A stretch of DNA of 64,000 nucleotides from Acanthococcus lagerstroemiae. Lineage: Eukaryota > Arthropoda > Insecta > Hemiptera > Eriococcidae. Of the stretch, positions 46,280 to 57,059 are shown in pieces. A program made the position numbers and the translations under genes. The DNA lies in the NCBI GenBank assembly GCA_031841125.1, contig CM063109.1, forward strand, positions 24,399,321 through 24,463,320, given 5' to 3'. The notes below the pieces were generated by a model. It saw only the letters and a program-made list of their open reading frames with translations, made no database searches and was not told the DNA's origin. Numbering within the stretch: position 1 is the stretch's first letter; every line of letters begins with the position of its first letter.

Positions 46280-46710
46280 CCATTACTTGATCGAAATCCC
46301 CTTTGGTGTAACCAGAACCTCTTTTGAAGGAATCCTAGTAGGTTGAACCTAAAAATTGCCTTCAAAATTGAATTCAGGGACCTCAAAAACCAATAAGGAA
46401 ACAATCTCGATAATATGTTGATCATGACTTAACCAGAATCTTCTCTGGTGAGACCAGAATTCCCTTTGGCGGAACCTCAGTGAACCGGATCCAAAAGTTG
46501 CCTTGAATCTAGTGACATCAAAAACCTGTACATGGAATACAGTCTCATTATATGTAATGACCATTATCTAGCCGAACACCCTCTAAAGAGACCAGAACCC
46601 CCTTTGATTATGGAGCCCCAATAGATCAAATCAAAGAATTATTCTTAAATTCGAAATCAGTGACCTCGAAAACTTGTGAACGACTACCACGTCGAATTCA
46701 ACCTTCATCA
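46280..46710. repeat. ~140-bp tandem repeat, about three diverged units
   Basis: Units share '...cgaaatcccctttggtgtaaccagaacc...' (46292, 46420, 46570) and '...attgaattcagggacctcaaaaacc...' (46365, 46500, 46650). The 'ttcag.gacct..aaaacc' part resembles the ~130-bp unit of the array at 54920-56560, so the two may be related. Confidence 0.65.
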
Positions 46711-46739
46711 TTGCTGTTCACTTTTTAGTCCGTGATCAC

Positions 46740-48660
46740 TGACTTGAATTGCGAAGTCAACTTATACTATAGTTTATTAGTATCATATATCCCACCAATA
46801 TTCTGATTTATACGTTTTAACGCCCCTTTGAGGGTTAAAAAAAAAGAAGTAAAAACTTATCTTATTACTATCCGACCGATCTAACATATTCACGGGTTTA
46901 CTGTTCCACTAAGTGGAACGATGATCCGCCTGGCACTCAATACAACTCACAAAAAAAAACTTCATCAAGTGTAAATGCCTGTCATTCTACAGTACGCTCA
47001 TTACACTTTTATCTATGTGCGTGCCCTTTCTGTATGAGATTCTGTAAACACTTGGTGTTGTTCTAGAATTCACTTGGTTGTTCCATTGTGCTTCTGTAGA
47101 AATATTTTAATACACTAAATTTGTTCTTAAGGAGGATGGACAAACGTCACAAGGTAGGGGCGACGCCAGAACGTGGGCTTATTTCGTATTTTTAGCAAAT
47201 TAGTTGTCATTTGGGAGAATTTTGCTAGTGACTAGTTTTTTCCTCACTTATGCTTCACTTTCGGCAAATTTAACGATATCCTTCTCCCCTTTGGTCATAA
47301 AAATGTCACGAGGTCAATGACGTTCTTGGAAATTTTTTATAACACACGATTTGATTTATAAAAGTTAGTTTCAATTCAAAATATTATTTCAAAAGGCTAC
47401 GGCATCCGTAATTACGAGTAAATTGAATTTCAACTTCAAAGACGATCCGCTTCCTCCGGATTTTTTTTTTTTTTTCATATTGGGAAGCCTTCTGAAAGTC
47501 GTTTTCGAATTGGCAAGGACATCGAAGATTTACTAATTTTAAAAATAATTTTCCATTTCTTCTCTAAATGGGGTTGCGAATTTTCTGTTGCGTATCTAAA
47601 TGAAAATGAAATGCCCTTTGAGGAACCGTGAAAACAACTTTATATCAAACCGACAGTGCGTTTTAATTTTTTTTTTTTTTTTCTCTCAACTTCCAACTCA
47701 TCAATCGAAGTATTAATAGAACGGTAATTGTGTCGAAACAATGAGAGCCAGTGATCTTACATTAAACTTCGTATCTAATTTAGTACAGAGCTGAAGGTAA
47801 GATTGAATTTGTTGCTGTACTAAGATCAGTTAGCTCTGACAACTACTTACTAGCAGATTTGCTGGGTCAAAAATTGAGAAATGACTGGCTGTATTAGTGA
47901 ATACTGTCGGCTTTTCTAATTTATGCAGACTAGGATTCTACTCGGTCTCTCGACTACCGTTATTTTCAGTTTATATTAAAAATTTAGCCTTCGTTTCTAT
48001 CCCACTGAAAGATGCCGGGCAGGTTGCCTGTTTAAAATGACAGAAGTAGAGCAGTGATCTCCAGATCTAGATGGGCAGAGAAACAGTCACTGAAACGTAC
48101 GCAGATAGAAAGAAAAAAAGAATGAAGGGCTGGTAGACAGATAGTAGGTGTAGAGAGAGGCAAACAAACGGAGATGACCAGACAGACTGGCCCCTGCCTG
48201 GTCAGAAAAACAAAGGTGAGACGAACCAGCATCCAGTACCTGCTATGTAATAGCCAAGATCTTCCCATAATGGAGTCTAGAATCAAGATTCAGGATCTAA
48301 AAGTCCAGCTCTATCTGGCTGGCTGGTATACCCTTGCCTATGTATATGTACACATGTACAGTGCCTATGCATGTATATGTGTGATTGCGTGACTTTAACT
48401 CTCGGTCTTCTTTAGCTTTGTATCCTATGAATTTAAAGTTCAGTTCTACATAATTCCCTATGTTTTGCTTGCCACCTGTCCCCTGATCTTGCTCTCCCCT
48501 TCTCTGTGTTATCTGCTAGGAAGACTTTTGGATCTGGGGCCCACGGCGCGTTAGCCTGCTGGCCAGTCTGAATGTCGAATAGAGAGCAGGCAGTCAAGAC
48601 ATATTGGCAAACAAGCGGACGGACTAATATCCAAACAGACGGATTGACAGACTATAAATG
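46740..48660. other. No gene recognised; homopolymer T tracts
   Basis: T14 at 47461 and T15 at 47667, otherwise mixed sequence. Short frames at 48032-48392 on both strands have no motifs. A TATGTA/ATGTAC-rich stretch lies near 48340-48385. Confidence 0.4.
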
Positions 48661-48670
48661 AAGAGTTCCA

Positions 48671-48845
48671 TGTGTAGGATGTGCCAATTCACTTTTCCTT
48701 CCTCTGTATTCCAAAGCGCTTTCGGCTGTTATGCCATCATCAGTGGAGTACCCTAAATGAGACTTGTCTCCACTGATGATGGCATAACAGCCAAAAGCGC
48801 TCTGGAATACAGGAGAAGGAAAAGTGAATTGGCACACCCTACACA
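48671..48845. repeat. Long hairpin, 78-bp arms, 19-bp loop
   Basis: Arm 1 (48671-48748) and arm 2 (48768-48845) are reverse complements with about five differences, for example GCTGTTATGCCATCATCAGT against ACTGATGATGGCATAACAGC. No TA or other target duplication is evident, and the ends (TGTGTAGG and CCTACACA) are part of the palindrome. It could be a foldback MITE or a transcribed hairpin. Confidence 0.92.
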
Positions 48846-48859
48846 CGGAATATTACCAA

Positions 48860-51190
48860 ATTCACTCACACTCAGAAATGGACACTAAAATAAATGAAGA
48901 GGACCTAGTTGAACGCTGTAAAGTGGTCAGATGCACAATTCCCTTGGTATACTAAAAAAAACGCGGTAAAGGTTATTTTGGTCCAAATAAGTTTCCCTAA
49001 AAAAAAGTGAATTACTTCTTATGCATTCTTGAACTTGAAGAATTTTTACGGGACTTGAGTACATAGTGACCAAATAGATAAAAATACTCTCAAGGTCGTC
49101 TTATCAATGGTGGAACTTTACCGCTCAGAAATATAACTCACCTGTAAACTTGGGTCTCAGTTGAGAAGATGGAAGATTCTTAAAATTTAGACTCCAGCAA
49201 TGCACCCCTTTCTTCCAAAAAATTTCCCGCGTACATCCCAAAATATTTCGTAATCTCGACTTCAACATTAAGTAAAATTAGTCATGACTTTGGCTTCAAC
49301 TTTTATAACAAACTATTATAACCACAGACTCAGGTGAAATATGGACTTTTCAAGCTTCTTCTACCCACGTTTGACGTCCAAATCAAATTAAGCCAAATGG
49401 CACTTCAGGTTCAGCTTCGCGAGAAAATCTCTTGCAGCTTCAGCTTCGAATTAGTAAAAAGTTATTTATTCAGCCTCGCTTTGACCTCCGCTTGGCAGAA
49501 TTTTAGCTTCCTCCAATTTGTTGTGTAGCTTTTGCAACGCTTAGAATAACCTTTACTATCCCTTGAAGGTGATAAGATCCTTCAAGTGTTATTTGTTTCG
49601 ACGATTTATATCTGTATATATGTAGCTGTTTCGTGACCTGTTATGTCCCTTAGCATAATACCTTGTTCATCCGGCATAATATTTGTGCTACCTTTTACCG
49701 GTACGTATGACATTTGCTAAATTGACTAAGAATTGTTTTAGGTACATATATGTGTAAATGAACTACCGGGTGCTGGGTTATTAATTTTTGTACTTCCTAT
49801 CTCCCTTGTTGCTATCGAGCCCACAGTAAGTGGGCTGGTGTAGACACTAAATACCGATGTAAGTGTACGAATTTAAATTACCAGCTGGAAGATACATAAA
49901 AATAATGGTCTTCCGGCAATATCAGATGGATTGTTTACTTGAAATCTGAAATATTACAAAGGCAGATCTGTTGACCCAAGATGCAGCCAAAAGGAGAAAG
50001 GAAGCGAGAGCTAGCCTAAAAGAGAGGCGGCCAGGGAGCTATTACTCCACCCTGTCTGCCAGAAAGACGAAAAAGAAGGCAAGCTGTTGGACTCTTGGTC
50101 AGATAAACTGAAAAGCAGTCTGGCCTACGCTATCTAACTGTGAAGGCATGATGTTTTATTGTACTACATACGAGTATTATTAGAATTTTGACTCAGGAAA
50201 GAGTTTGGAGTTCACCCGTATCATAGTCCTGTAGCACACACCCTGTCAGTTAAGTTGGGCTGCTCGAGTATCAAGAATTTTGTACCTAACATGTTTATAG
50301 ATAATTCTTACTTTAAAAAAAAAAAAAAAACCGTATCGCCCGTACAATCGTTGCGAACCTGTCCTAACCTGTGCACAAAGAGGAGAAAACTTGAAACATA
50401 TATCGAATACCTCGGTGCAAAAAAGGCGAACAGGCCTTTTTGCCATTTTTGATAAGTTTAAAAAACTGAACTCTGTGAAGCCCTCCTTATTACCTCGTTC
50501 AAGTGGTATATTTGTGGACCATTATCCAAAAAGTGGGTATTATATTTTTGACTATAAAGTGAATCAGTTGACAAAACTTTTCATTTCCCCTACATCAGTG
50601 GAAAAAAAAAAGTAATGCCAAACACTCATTTTCTCATTTCTCTAGCCTGTCACAGGTCATGGTATCGTACTTCTTGAACTCGTGATTGACTTCAGGCGCA
50701 TATCTCTGTACTAATTTTGATGGAGATTGAGTCTAGTCTTGTACCGAGGAAAAAGAAATATCTCTATTTGGGCGGAGAGAAGGATGACTGAGTAGTGTAT
50801 CTGTCTCTCCACTTGTTTACCTGGTATCCACGTGTCGGTTGCAATTAGGCGTTGTTAGAAGAGGGTAAAAAAACTGTTTGGTTGCGAACCAAAAATCGTT
50901 TGTCTGGAAAAATGAATAAAAATGTCTGAATACTTTTTAGAACACAATAATGACGTGACTTTTCCAACAAAGTGTGCATTTGTATCCCCCTCCCTCTCCA
51001 ATAATAAAATCGAGTATCTGTACTCTGTACCCCTCTCGCTCCCAACTCTTAAACAGAGACTTGTGATACCACTATACACAGGTTGTCCCGAGCTCGATTT
51101 GGTCCTTTTAACAGATAATGAGATAAATGAAGGACGTTGATGTGACCATAATGTATGTGGGGTTTTCGGAGTTTGTACGATAAGTGTTTA
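48860..51190. other. No gene recognised
   Basis: Non-coding sequence. CTTCAGCTTCG words repeat at 49400-49450. An A16 tract lies at 50315. Overlapping frames at 50845-51140 on both strands have no motifs. CACACCCTGTCAG at 50237 resembles a lone transposon end with no partner. Confidence 0.4.
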
Positions 51191-51204
51191 GTCCGAGTTG
51201 CTGG

Positions 51205-51850
51205 GAGGGCATTGAAAATTAAATAAACGAAAGTGTGTAGAGAAAGCGCGTGTATTAAACGATCGATAGTAAGAGTAGATCTTCACGAATGCTAAACACA
51301 AACTGTAACTGCACTGAAAGGATGTTTTGCCTGGCCGACTGAGGGAGAAAAAAGAGAGTGGGTCATGAGAATTGGAATTTAAACTCAAAGTAGCTGACAT
51401 CTGGTGGTAGAGTTCAGAATCTTTCTGCTTGGGGTGATCAAATAATTCGCTCCCATAAGAAACGTACAGACGATGATTCGATATTTCGAATTTTGAAGAA
51501 TTTAGAGTTATTTGAGGGCAAATGCTTATTGAAATCATTGTTCTGTAACATTAACTATGAACTGAAATTGAAACAAACTAACAGATGGAACCTGTATAAG
51601 ACTAGACTGATCTTTGTTCCCCGTGTTAAAAGATGGGAATATCGATTCTGATCACCCAGCCTTTTTTCCCCAGTTAACACCCGCACAGGTGATTTTGCAG
51701 CGCCCTCTAGTACAGGTTTATATCCCAATAATAATAAGAAGAATGTGGGTTAGAAAAGATCACGTACAAAGTATAGGTATGCAAAGAACAAAAGACGTTC
51801 CTATGATGCTCGCGTCCTGCTACACAGAAAGTACGAAAATATACACTGGA
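51205..51850 (+). repeat. Dispersed ~450-bp repeat, copy 3, split by ~355 bp
   Basis: 51205-51372 carries AAAGCGCGTGTATTAAACGA, TCGATAGTAAGAGTAGATC, GCCTGGCCGACTGAGGGAGA and GTGGGTCATGAGAATTGG. The family sequence resumes at 51728 (AATAAGAAGAATGTGGGTTA) through AAGAACAAAAGACGTTCCTA to the GCTACACAGAAAGTACG end. The intervening 51373-51727 is absent from the other copies and is presumably an insertion. The frame 51614-51895 spans this junction and is not a gene. Confidence 0.72.
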
Positions 51851-52299
51851 GAAAAGTGGGTCACCGCATTTATTTTCGGATTAGTTCCAGCCTGAACTTT
51901 GGGCTCCCAAAATAGTAGTGTATAGTGAAATCTGACTGACCCTATATTTGCATTTTTTCAAGTAGAATGTCGGTGTTCTTTGTAGTAAGAAAATGCGCGC
52001 TCTACCCCAAACACTCAGCACCTATTACGAAGGCATTTTTCTGTTACGAAAATTTGACTATTATTCCGGTCCCCCTCCCAAAATTTCGTATTCTTTACGC
52101 AGTAATTGCCTTCCTCGCGAATGCGAATATGTAAGCGACTAAAACCGAGTCTAGTTTTTCGTTTTTTCGACTTCTGTACTTTCATTTTCGGTGTGAATGT
52201 ATCGTATGTACAATGTGTGCATCCCGCGTGCCTTTTTGATGTTGTATACGCGACATTGACGAGAGTGTTATTAAATTTGCCGTACACATTTTGGGTTAG

Positions 52300-52600
52300 T
52301 ATTTGCGAATGAAATTCGATATTATGTGCGCGACACTATGCGTCATAATGCCGATGTGTTCCTCGTCTTCCGCTGTATCAAAATTCTAATACATAGGTAG
52401 CTTTCACGTTGTATGTAATAACTGAATTTGTATTTTCATAGAAATAATTCGTTCATATTGAAGTATGATTTCCACATATATGTATGCGATGCCAGACGCA
52501 ATATTTATATCATATTCAAATTAGGAAGGTGTAAAGTAATTGGCCTGTGATGTGCTTGCGTTTCTTTTTTCTTTTTTTTTTTTTTTTGAATTCAGCGAAA
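52300..52600. other. No gene recognised
   Basis: AT-rich non-coding sequence ending in a T-rich tract (about 52567-52588) just before the dispersed repeat. Confidence 0.4.
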
Positions 52601-52604
52601 GTGT

Positions 52605-53060
52605 TTTGTCCAGACCGCAGCGAAGGAATTCGAAATCAGAGTGCAGAAAAAGCGCGTGTATTTATCAATCGATAGTCAAAACAGGTCAGACCGAGAGTGC
52701 TAATACAGGGTGAGTGTTTAATAAGGAAACCGGCTTCGAGCTGCGCGACTGTCGCCTGCGTGTCTCCATGATGAGCTCATCATGAAGACACAGACGACAG
52801 CTACGCAGCTCGAAGCCGGTTTCCTTATTAAACAATCACCCTGTATAAATTTTAACTGTATGAAACTAAACGGATGTCCTACCTGGCCGATCGAGGGAGA
52901 AGAAGGAGAGTGAGTCAAGAGAATAAGAAGGACGTGGTTTTGAAAAGATTACATACTGGAAGTACTGGAATACTGGAGACAAAAGACGTTTGTTAGACGC
53001 TCGCTCTGTGCTGCGTAAAAAGTAGCCAGGGAGGACGATTTATACGAAGATAACATCGGA
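52605..53060 (+). repeat. Dispersed ~450-bp repeat, copy 4, with nested MITE
   Basis: Starts TCCAGACCGCAGCGAAGGAA. It continues AAAGCGCGTGTATTTATCAA, CGATAGTCAAAACAGGTCAG and, after the nested palindrome, CCTACCTGGCCGATCGAGGG, GAGTGAGTCAAGAGAATAAG and GAGACAAAAGACGTTTGTTA. It ends near AGTAGCCAGGGAGGACGA. This is the most complete copy and best guide to a consensus. Confidence 0.85.
52706..52843. mobile_element. Palindromic MITE, TA target, 138 bp
   Basis: The whole element is one near-perfect palindrome (about 69-bp arms, no loop) centred on GAGCTC at 52773-52778. Ends are CAGGGTGAGTGTTTAATAAG and CTTATTAAACAATCACCCTG, flanked by TA at 52704-52705 and 52844-52845. The TA target and CAGGGTG end suggest a Tc1/mariner-type origin. 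Few arm mismatches imply recent insertion or strong pairing-driven correction. Confidence 0.92.
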
Positions 53061-53187
53061 GAGGAGAGGGTACTGCAGGCTACAAATAATAAGAGAAAAT
53101 TTAGTCTGACCAAGTCCTTCACCCTTCTTCACTTATAGCCTGGATACGTCCCAATGAGGTCGCACGCTTCTATATCTGCTCCCTCGG

Positions 53188-53727
53188 ATGCGAATCCAAC
53201 GAACACACTGCTTCACTTGTCCGGACGTAAACGAATGTAAAACTTCATGCAGATGTGTGCTGTGTTATAAAATGTCCTTAGATGGGGAACTGACTTCTAG
53301 GTTACTCACCCAAACTGAGGATAGTCGGTTACATCTGGACTCCCAATGGCACAGCGGCGCTGGTTCGGCGTGTGGAAGCTGTGGTCGACCAGTTTCACGG
53401 GAATTCACTGTTCGGCATCATTGCCGCGGGCACTGTTCACGAAAAATGCGTTTCGAAAAAATACACTTTTCGACAACGAAATCGCGAAGGCAAAACTCCG
53501 GACGGCTTACCGTGGCGAACGCGGCAGCTCCAAAACTAATTGAACAGAGAGACATTTTGATCTGCATTTTGAGATTTTTCGTTAAGCCGCGAACTGGTTA
53601 TCGCGGTATTGACAGTATTTTCGCGGTAATTAATATTAATTATCCGGTTTTCTCGTGCGGGCTAATTTGTCGTACGTATTTCGGTGGAGCCGGCGTGTAT
53701 ATTTGTAGTTTTGTCGGCTCGGTTTAG
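53188..53727 (+). CDS. Longest open frame (179 codons), unknown, GC-richer
   Basis: Uninterrupted frame starting MRIQRTHCFTCPDVNECKTS and ending in a hydrophobic, glycine-rich stretch (GGAGVYICSFVGSV). It lies in a CpG-richer block (about 53330-53730) than its surroundings. The first 90 residues have several Cys pairs (CxxC and CRCVLC) that could suggest metal binding, but spacing fits no domain I know. There is no identifiable splice structure, and the start is simply the first ATG. Chance openness in GC-rich DNA is a real alternative; treat it as a hypothesis. Confidence 0.22.
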   Translation: MRIQRTHCFTCPDVNECKTSCRCVLCYKMSLDGELTSRLLTQTEDSRLHLDSQWHSGAGSACGSCGRPVSREFTVRHHCRGHCSRKMRFEKIHFSTTKSRRQNSGRLTVANAAAPKLIEQRDILICILRFFVKPRTGYRGIDSIFAVININYPVFSCGLICRTYFGGAGVYICSFVGSV

Positions 53728-53734
53728 CGAGTGG

Positions 53735-54915
53735 AATGTGCAGTAGGTAGATTGGTTAGCGAGAATCATTTACCTGCTTTGATTTTTCTCTGTTGAATAA
53801 AAAGAGGAATTGCAGTTCCTTGTGCAATTACTAAAGCTCGATCTGTTGGGAAGGAGGCGCTGATATAATCGATAGTAATGAAGGTATTTACTAGCAGTGG
53901 TGAATTATGGCTACAAGTAAACTTGTTGCAACAGGATACAACTCTTTACGATTTGTCACCAGTGGTGTGCTCATCATATCTTTTTGTAATAATTAAAATA
54001 ACAAATAACGAACTTAGTAATCCTTGAACTAACTTGATTTTTTGATCTTTAATACCTTCTCCCCCTGTACTCACCATATGGTCCTTCCTGTCCCAAATTT
54101 ATCATCTATGTATTGAAGTAAACAGCAGACATCGAGAAACAATTCTGGACATGCCTTGAGAATTAAAAACACCCGTGACGAGGGCACTCGTCTCGTAAGC
54201 TGATGGAGAGATATTTGAGTGTTTTCCCCCTTCAGATAAGGATACTGTATTTTGGTATACTGTTGTCCCGTGTTTGTTTTACTACTTTCCCAACCAAATG
54301 GTCATAAACGACCAAACTCCATCGAGTCTTCTGCAAGTTAAATAAAATTGGCCAAAATTGATTAGAACGGGCCGAAAATTTCTAAAATAATTTAGAAATA
54401 CAGGAAAAAGCTGAACCATAACCATACAGATGAAGTTGATAAGAAACCAAATTAATTAATTGTATCAGATGTGAATCCCCTCTTCAGAGTCTCGGGGGCC
54501 AATGACCAGCAAAAACATGATAAACATAGGAATTTGTTTGTCGTGACTCCCACCACCAAGCTGTCCCCACAACCCAAAACCACAACTCTGGTCATCTAAG
54601 CTTCTTATCACCATCGACTACCCCATGCAACCAAATGCGGAGGTTAAGTAGCAGAATCTTGCAGTTTCTATTTGTTGTTTGAATCTGAATCTATGAATTT
54701 TCGACATTTTTCCAATATCACGAGGTTCAGTGAGTAACTAGGCTGCTAATTACCTCGGACTCGTTTTCCTACCTCTCCCTCTATTGATCCCTAAAATTGT
54801 TCTCCTCTCCTTCTTCAATCCTGATGAAGAACCACATATGAAACTTTGTATTTTTTTATGATTCAAGATTAGCACGAGTAATCAAATCACAGGATTTTCA
54901 AGGGTCCTTGAGTTT
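53735..54915. other. No gene recognised
   Basis: Non-coding sequence. The patch 54290-54420 has 'ggccaaaattgattagaa' vocabulary similar to the array at 31970-32760. No long frames. Confidence 0.4.
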
Positions 54916-54919
54916 AAAT

Positions 54920-56560
54920 TTTAGGTTGGAAAATCGCCAGACTCATTTCTAATAATGATTTCAGCCCGATTTCTATGTAAATTGTGGTATCTGTATGAGG
55001 CCTCTCAAAAGTGGAAAATTCAGTGAGCACAATATGGATATCATTTTAGTAGTTTGAAAAGTCGCTGAACTTATTTTCAGTGATGATATTCCTCGATTGT
55101 TGAAATTAGCGGATCTGGGAGAGAGTGCAAGAGAGGAGACTTAAAACGGAAATGTCGATATGATCAATATAGGTATCGTGTCGGTGATTTGAAAGGTCGC
55201 TCTTTTTTCTAATTTGCTCTCTCAACCCGAGCCCTGGAATCCGCCCTTTCGAGCATTACTTCAGAGACGTTGGGAAGGCTGGTAGGGCTGTCTTAGCCCT
55301 CTTCCCTTCTGGTCGGAACACCGGCCTAAGTCGAAATCTGTCGAGTAACTACGTGGGCTCGAACCCGGGACTTCCGGATTCCGAGACCAACGCGCTACCC
55401 ACTCGGCCAACCAGAGGTCGCTGAATTCATTTTTGATTATGATTATATCGTTACGTTAAAATTGGAACGTCTGGAGGAGAGCAAGAGTGTGGGCTCAAAA
55501 ATAGAAAAATCAATAAGGTCCATGTGATAGCATTTCAGTGGTTTAAAAGGTCGCTGAAATGATCACACTAATGTGAATATGGGGTCACCTTTGGTGGAAA
55601 AGAGTGCTCAAAAGCGGACCTATTAATATGTTCGATATCGGTGACATCTCAGTGATTTAAAAGGTCGCTAAACTCATTTCTGATGATAATTTTAGCCTCG
55701 CGTGAAAACTGGGGCATCTAGGTGTGAGGGTAGAAAGGGGCTCATAAATATAAAAATCAGTTAGTTTAACTGGGGTAGCATATGTCAGTGGTTTGAAACT
55801 CATTAATGATAATTTTACCCTAATTAGAAAATTTGGATATGTGAGACGAACTGATAGACGACCCAGCTCCCATGCACGCCTGAAGTTTCTTGATTATATT
55901 CATGAGTACAATTTAGTGTGTAATTAAAATTACATTCTACCTTATTAATTTTTCCACTTCTAAGTCTCTCGCTTCTCACCTCATATATCCAGTCTTAACA
56001 TTCGAGTAATTAAAAATGAGTCAACAACTTTCCAAATCACCGATTGTGCTTATATTGATTTTTTCATTTGGACACCCATTCTCCTACTTACACAGATTCC
56101 CCAATTTTCATATTAGAGTAAAATCATTATCAAAAATGAGGTCAGTAACCTTTCAAACCACTGAGATGATAACACACTGAACTTGTTCACATTTCCACTT
56201 TTGAGCCCCTGTCCTTACCCCAGATAACCTCATGTCCACATTACTGTTAAATCATCGAGAATAAGTTCAGTAACCTTTTAAACTACTAAAATAATACCCA
56301 TAATACTTACAAAATTTTCTGTTTTGAGCCCCTCTCTTACACCTCCATGTCTCTCAATTCTTACATTAAGGTTATATCATCACTAAAAATGAGTTCAGTG
56401 ATTTGTCGAACCACTGAAATGATACCCATGTAGTGTTTATTGACTTCTCGACTTTGAGCCCCCTCTACCTTTCCCTCCGATGCCTCAATTTACAATTTGG
56501 GATGGAATTATCATCAAAAATAGTCTGACGACCTTCCAAACCTATGAAACGATATCCACA
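54920..56560. repeat. Array of ~125-140-bp units that inverts midway
   Basis: Forward units (54920-55860) carry TTGAAAGGTCGCTGAACTCA, then TTT.TGATGAT; markers lie near 54930, 55052, 55188, 55542, 55657 and 55790. Reverse units (55980-56560) carry AAAATGAGTTCAGTGACCTT, then TCAAACCACTGAAATGAT; markers lie near 56010, 56134, 56258, 56380 and 56515. Spacing is 115-140 bp once the SINE is removed. The switch lies at about 55860-55980. A CTTTTGAGCCCC (or complement) block sits mid-unit. A tRNA-SINE and, at the right end, a MITE have inserted into it. Confidence 0.85.
55202..55414 (-). mobile_element. tRNA-derived SINE, full-length, inverted, 8-bp TSD
   Basis: On the minus strand it starts TCTGGTTGGCCGAGTGGGTA (A box). 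It continues to the B box GGGTTCGAGCCC, the GCTCGAAAGGGCGGATTCCA core and an A-rich end. It is collinear with the copy at 43896. Flanking AGGTCGCT (55194-55201 and 55415-55422) is the duplicated target and belongs to the array unit it split. It carries about 16 extra bases (CCGGTGTTCCGACCAGA region) relative to the other copy. Confidence 0.93.
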
Positions 56561-56565
56561 TTGTA

Positions 56566-57046
56566 ATGGGTGCCCAGTTCTGGGAAAGTCGGGGATTTCA
56601 ATAAATATTTTGGGAAAAAGCATAATGTTTGGTGGAGCATTAGCGATGCACGCATGCCACAGTGGCTCCCCAAACACCGCACCCCTGGCCTCGGAAACTA
56701 CCCTTTCGAGTATCGTATCAGTGACCAGAGGGACGCATTGAGGCTGGCCCTGGAAAAAGCATAATGCATATAAAAAAGCTGCCAAAAGTGTACTGCCATG
56801 TGTTGTCTTTTGAAGTGATTGAAGCCGAAATGAAGCAAATCAATTAAGTTTTTTTGATTCTTATATCTCAGTTTTGTTTTTATGTTTTTACTCTTTGTAA
56901 TAAAGTTTTAAAAATTTGAATACTGCGCCCATCTTTTTGCACGCCCTGTAACTTTATTTAGCCACCTTTTGGACGGCTGAGGAACGTGCCTGGGAAAGTT
57001 CGGGGAAGTCAGGAAATTTCTCTTTAGAAAAAAACTGGGCATCCTG
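56566..57046. mobile_element. MITE, 5-bp-TSD hAT-like family, TSD TTGTA, carrying a SINE
   Basis: Left GGGTGCCCAGTTCTGGGAAA and right AAAAAAACTGGGCATCCTG are inverted partners. The perfect duplication TTGTA lies at 56561-56565 and 57047-57051. Subterminal GGGAAAGTCGGGGATTTC (left) and GGGGAAGTCAGGAAATTTC (right) follow the family pattern. It sits at the end of the array and contains the short SINE at 56628-56751, so the order of events is array, then MITE, then SINE. Confidence 0.9.
56628..56751 (-). mobile_element. Short SINE-like element, complete copy, 15-bp TSD
   Basis: Perfect 15-bp direct repeats GGAAAAAGCATAATG flank it (56613-56627 and 56752-56766). The body, inverted relative to 25152, reads GCGATGCACGCATGCCACAG, TGGCTCCCCAAACACCGCAC, CCCTGGCCTCGGAAACTACC and CTTTCGAGTATCGTATCAGT. 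In this orientation TGCCACAGTGGC and CTTTCGAGTATC weakly resemble polymerase III A and B boxes in the right order. Confidence 0.9.
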
Positions 57047-57059
57047 TTGTATTTTGTCG

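Noticed and set aside
51614..51895. 93-codon frame as a gene
   Set aside because: It spans the junction of an insertion with the dispersed repeat and is not open in other copies.
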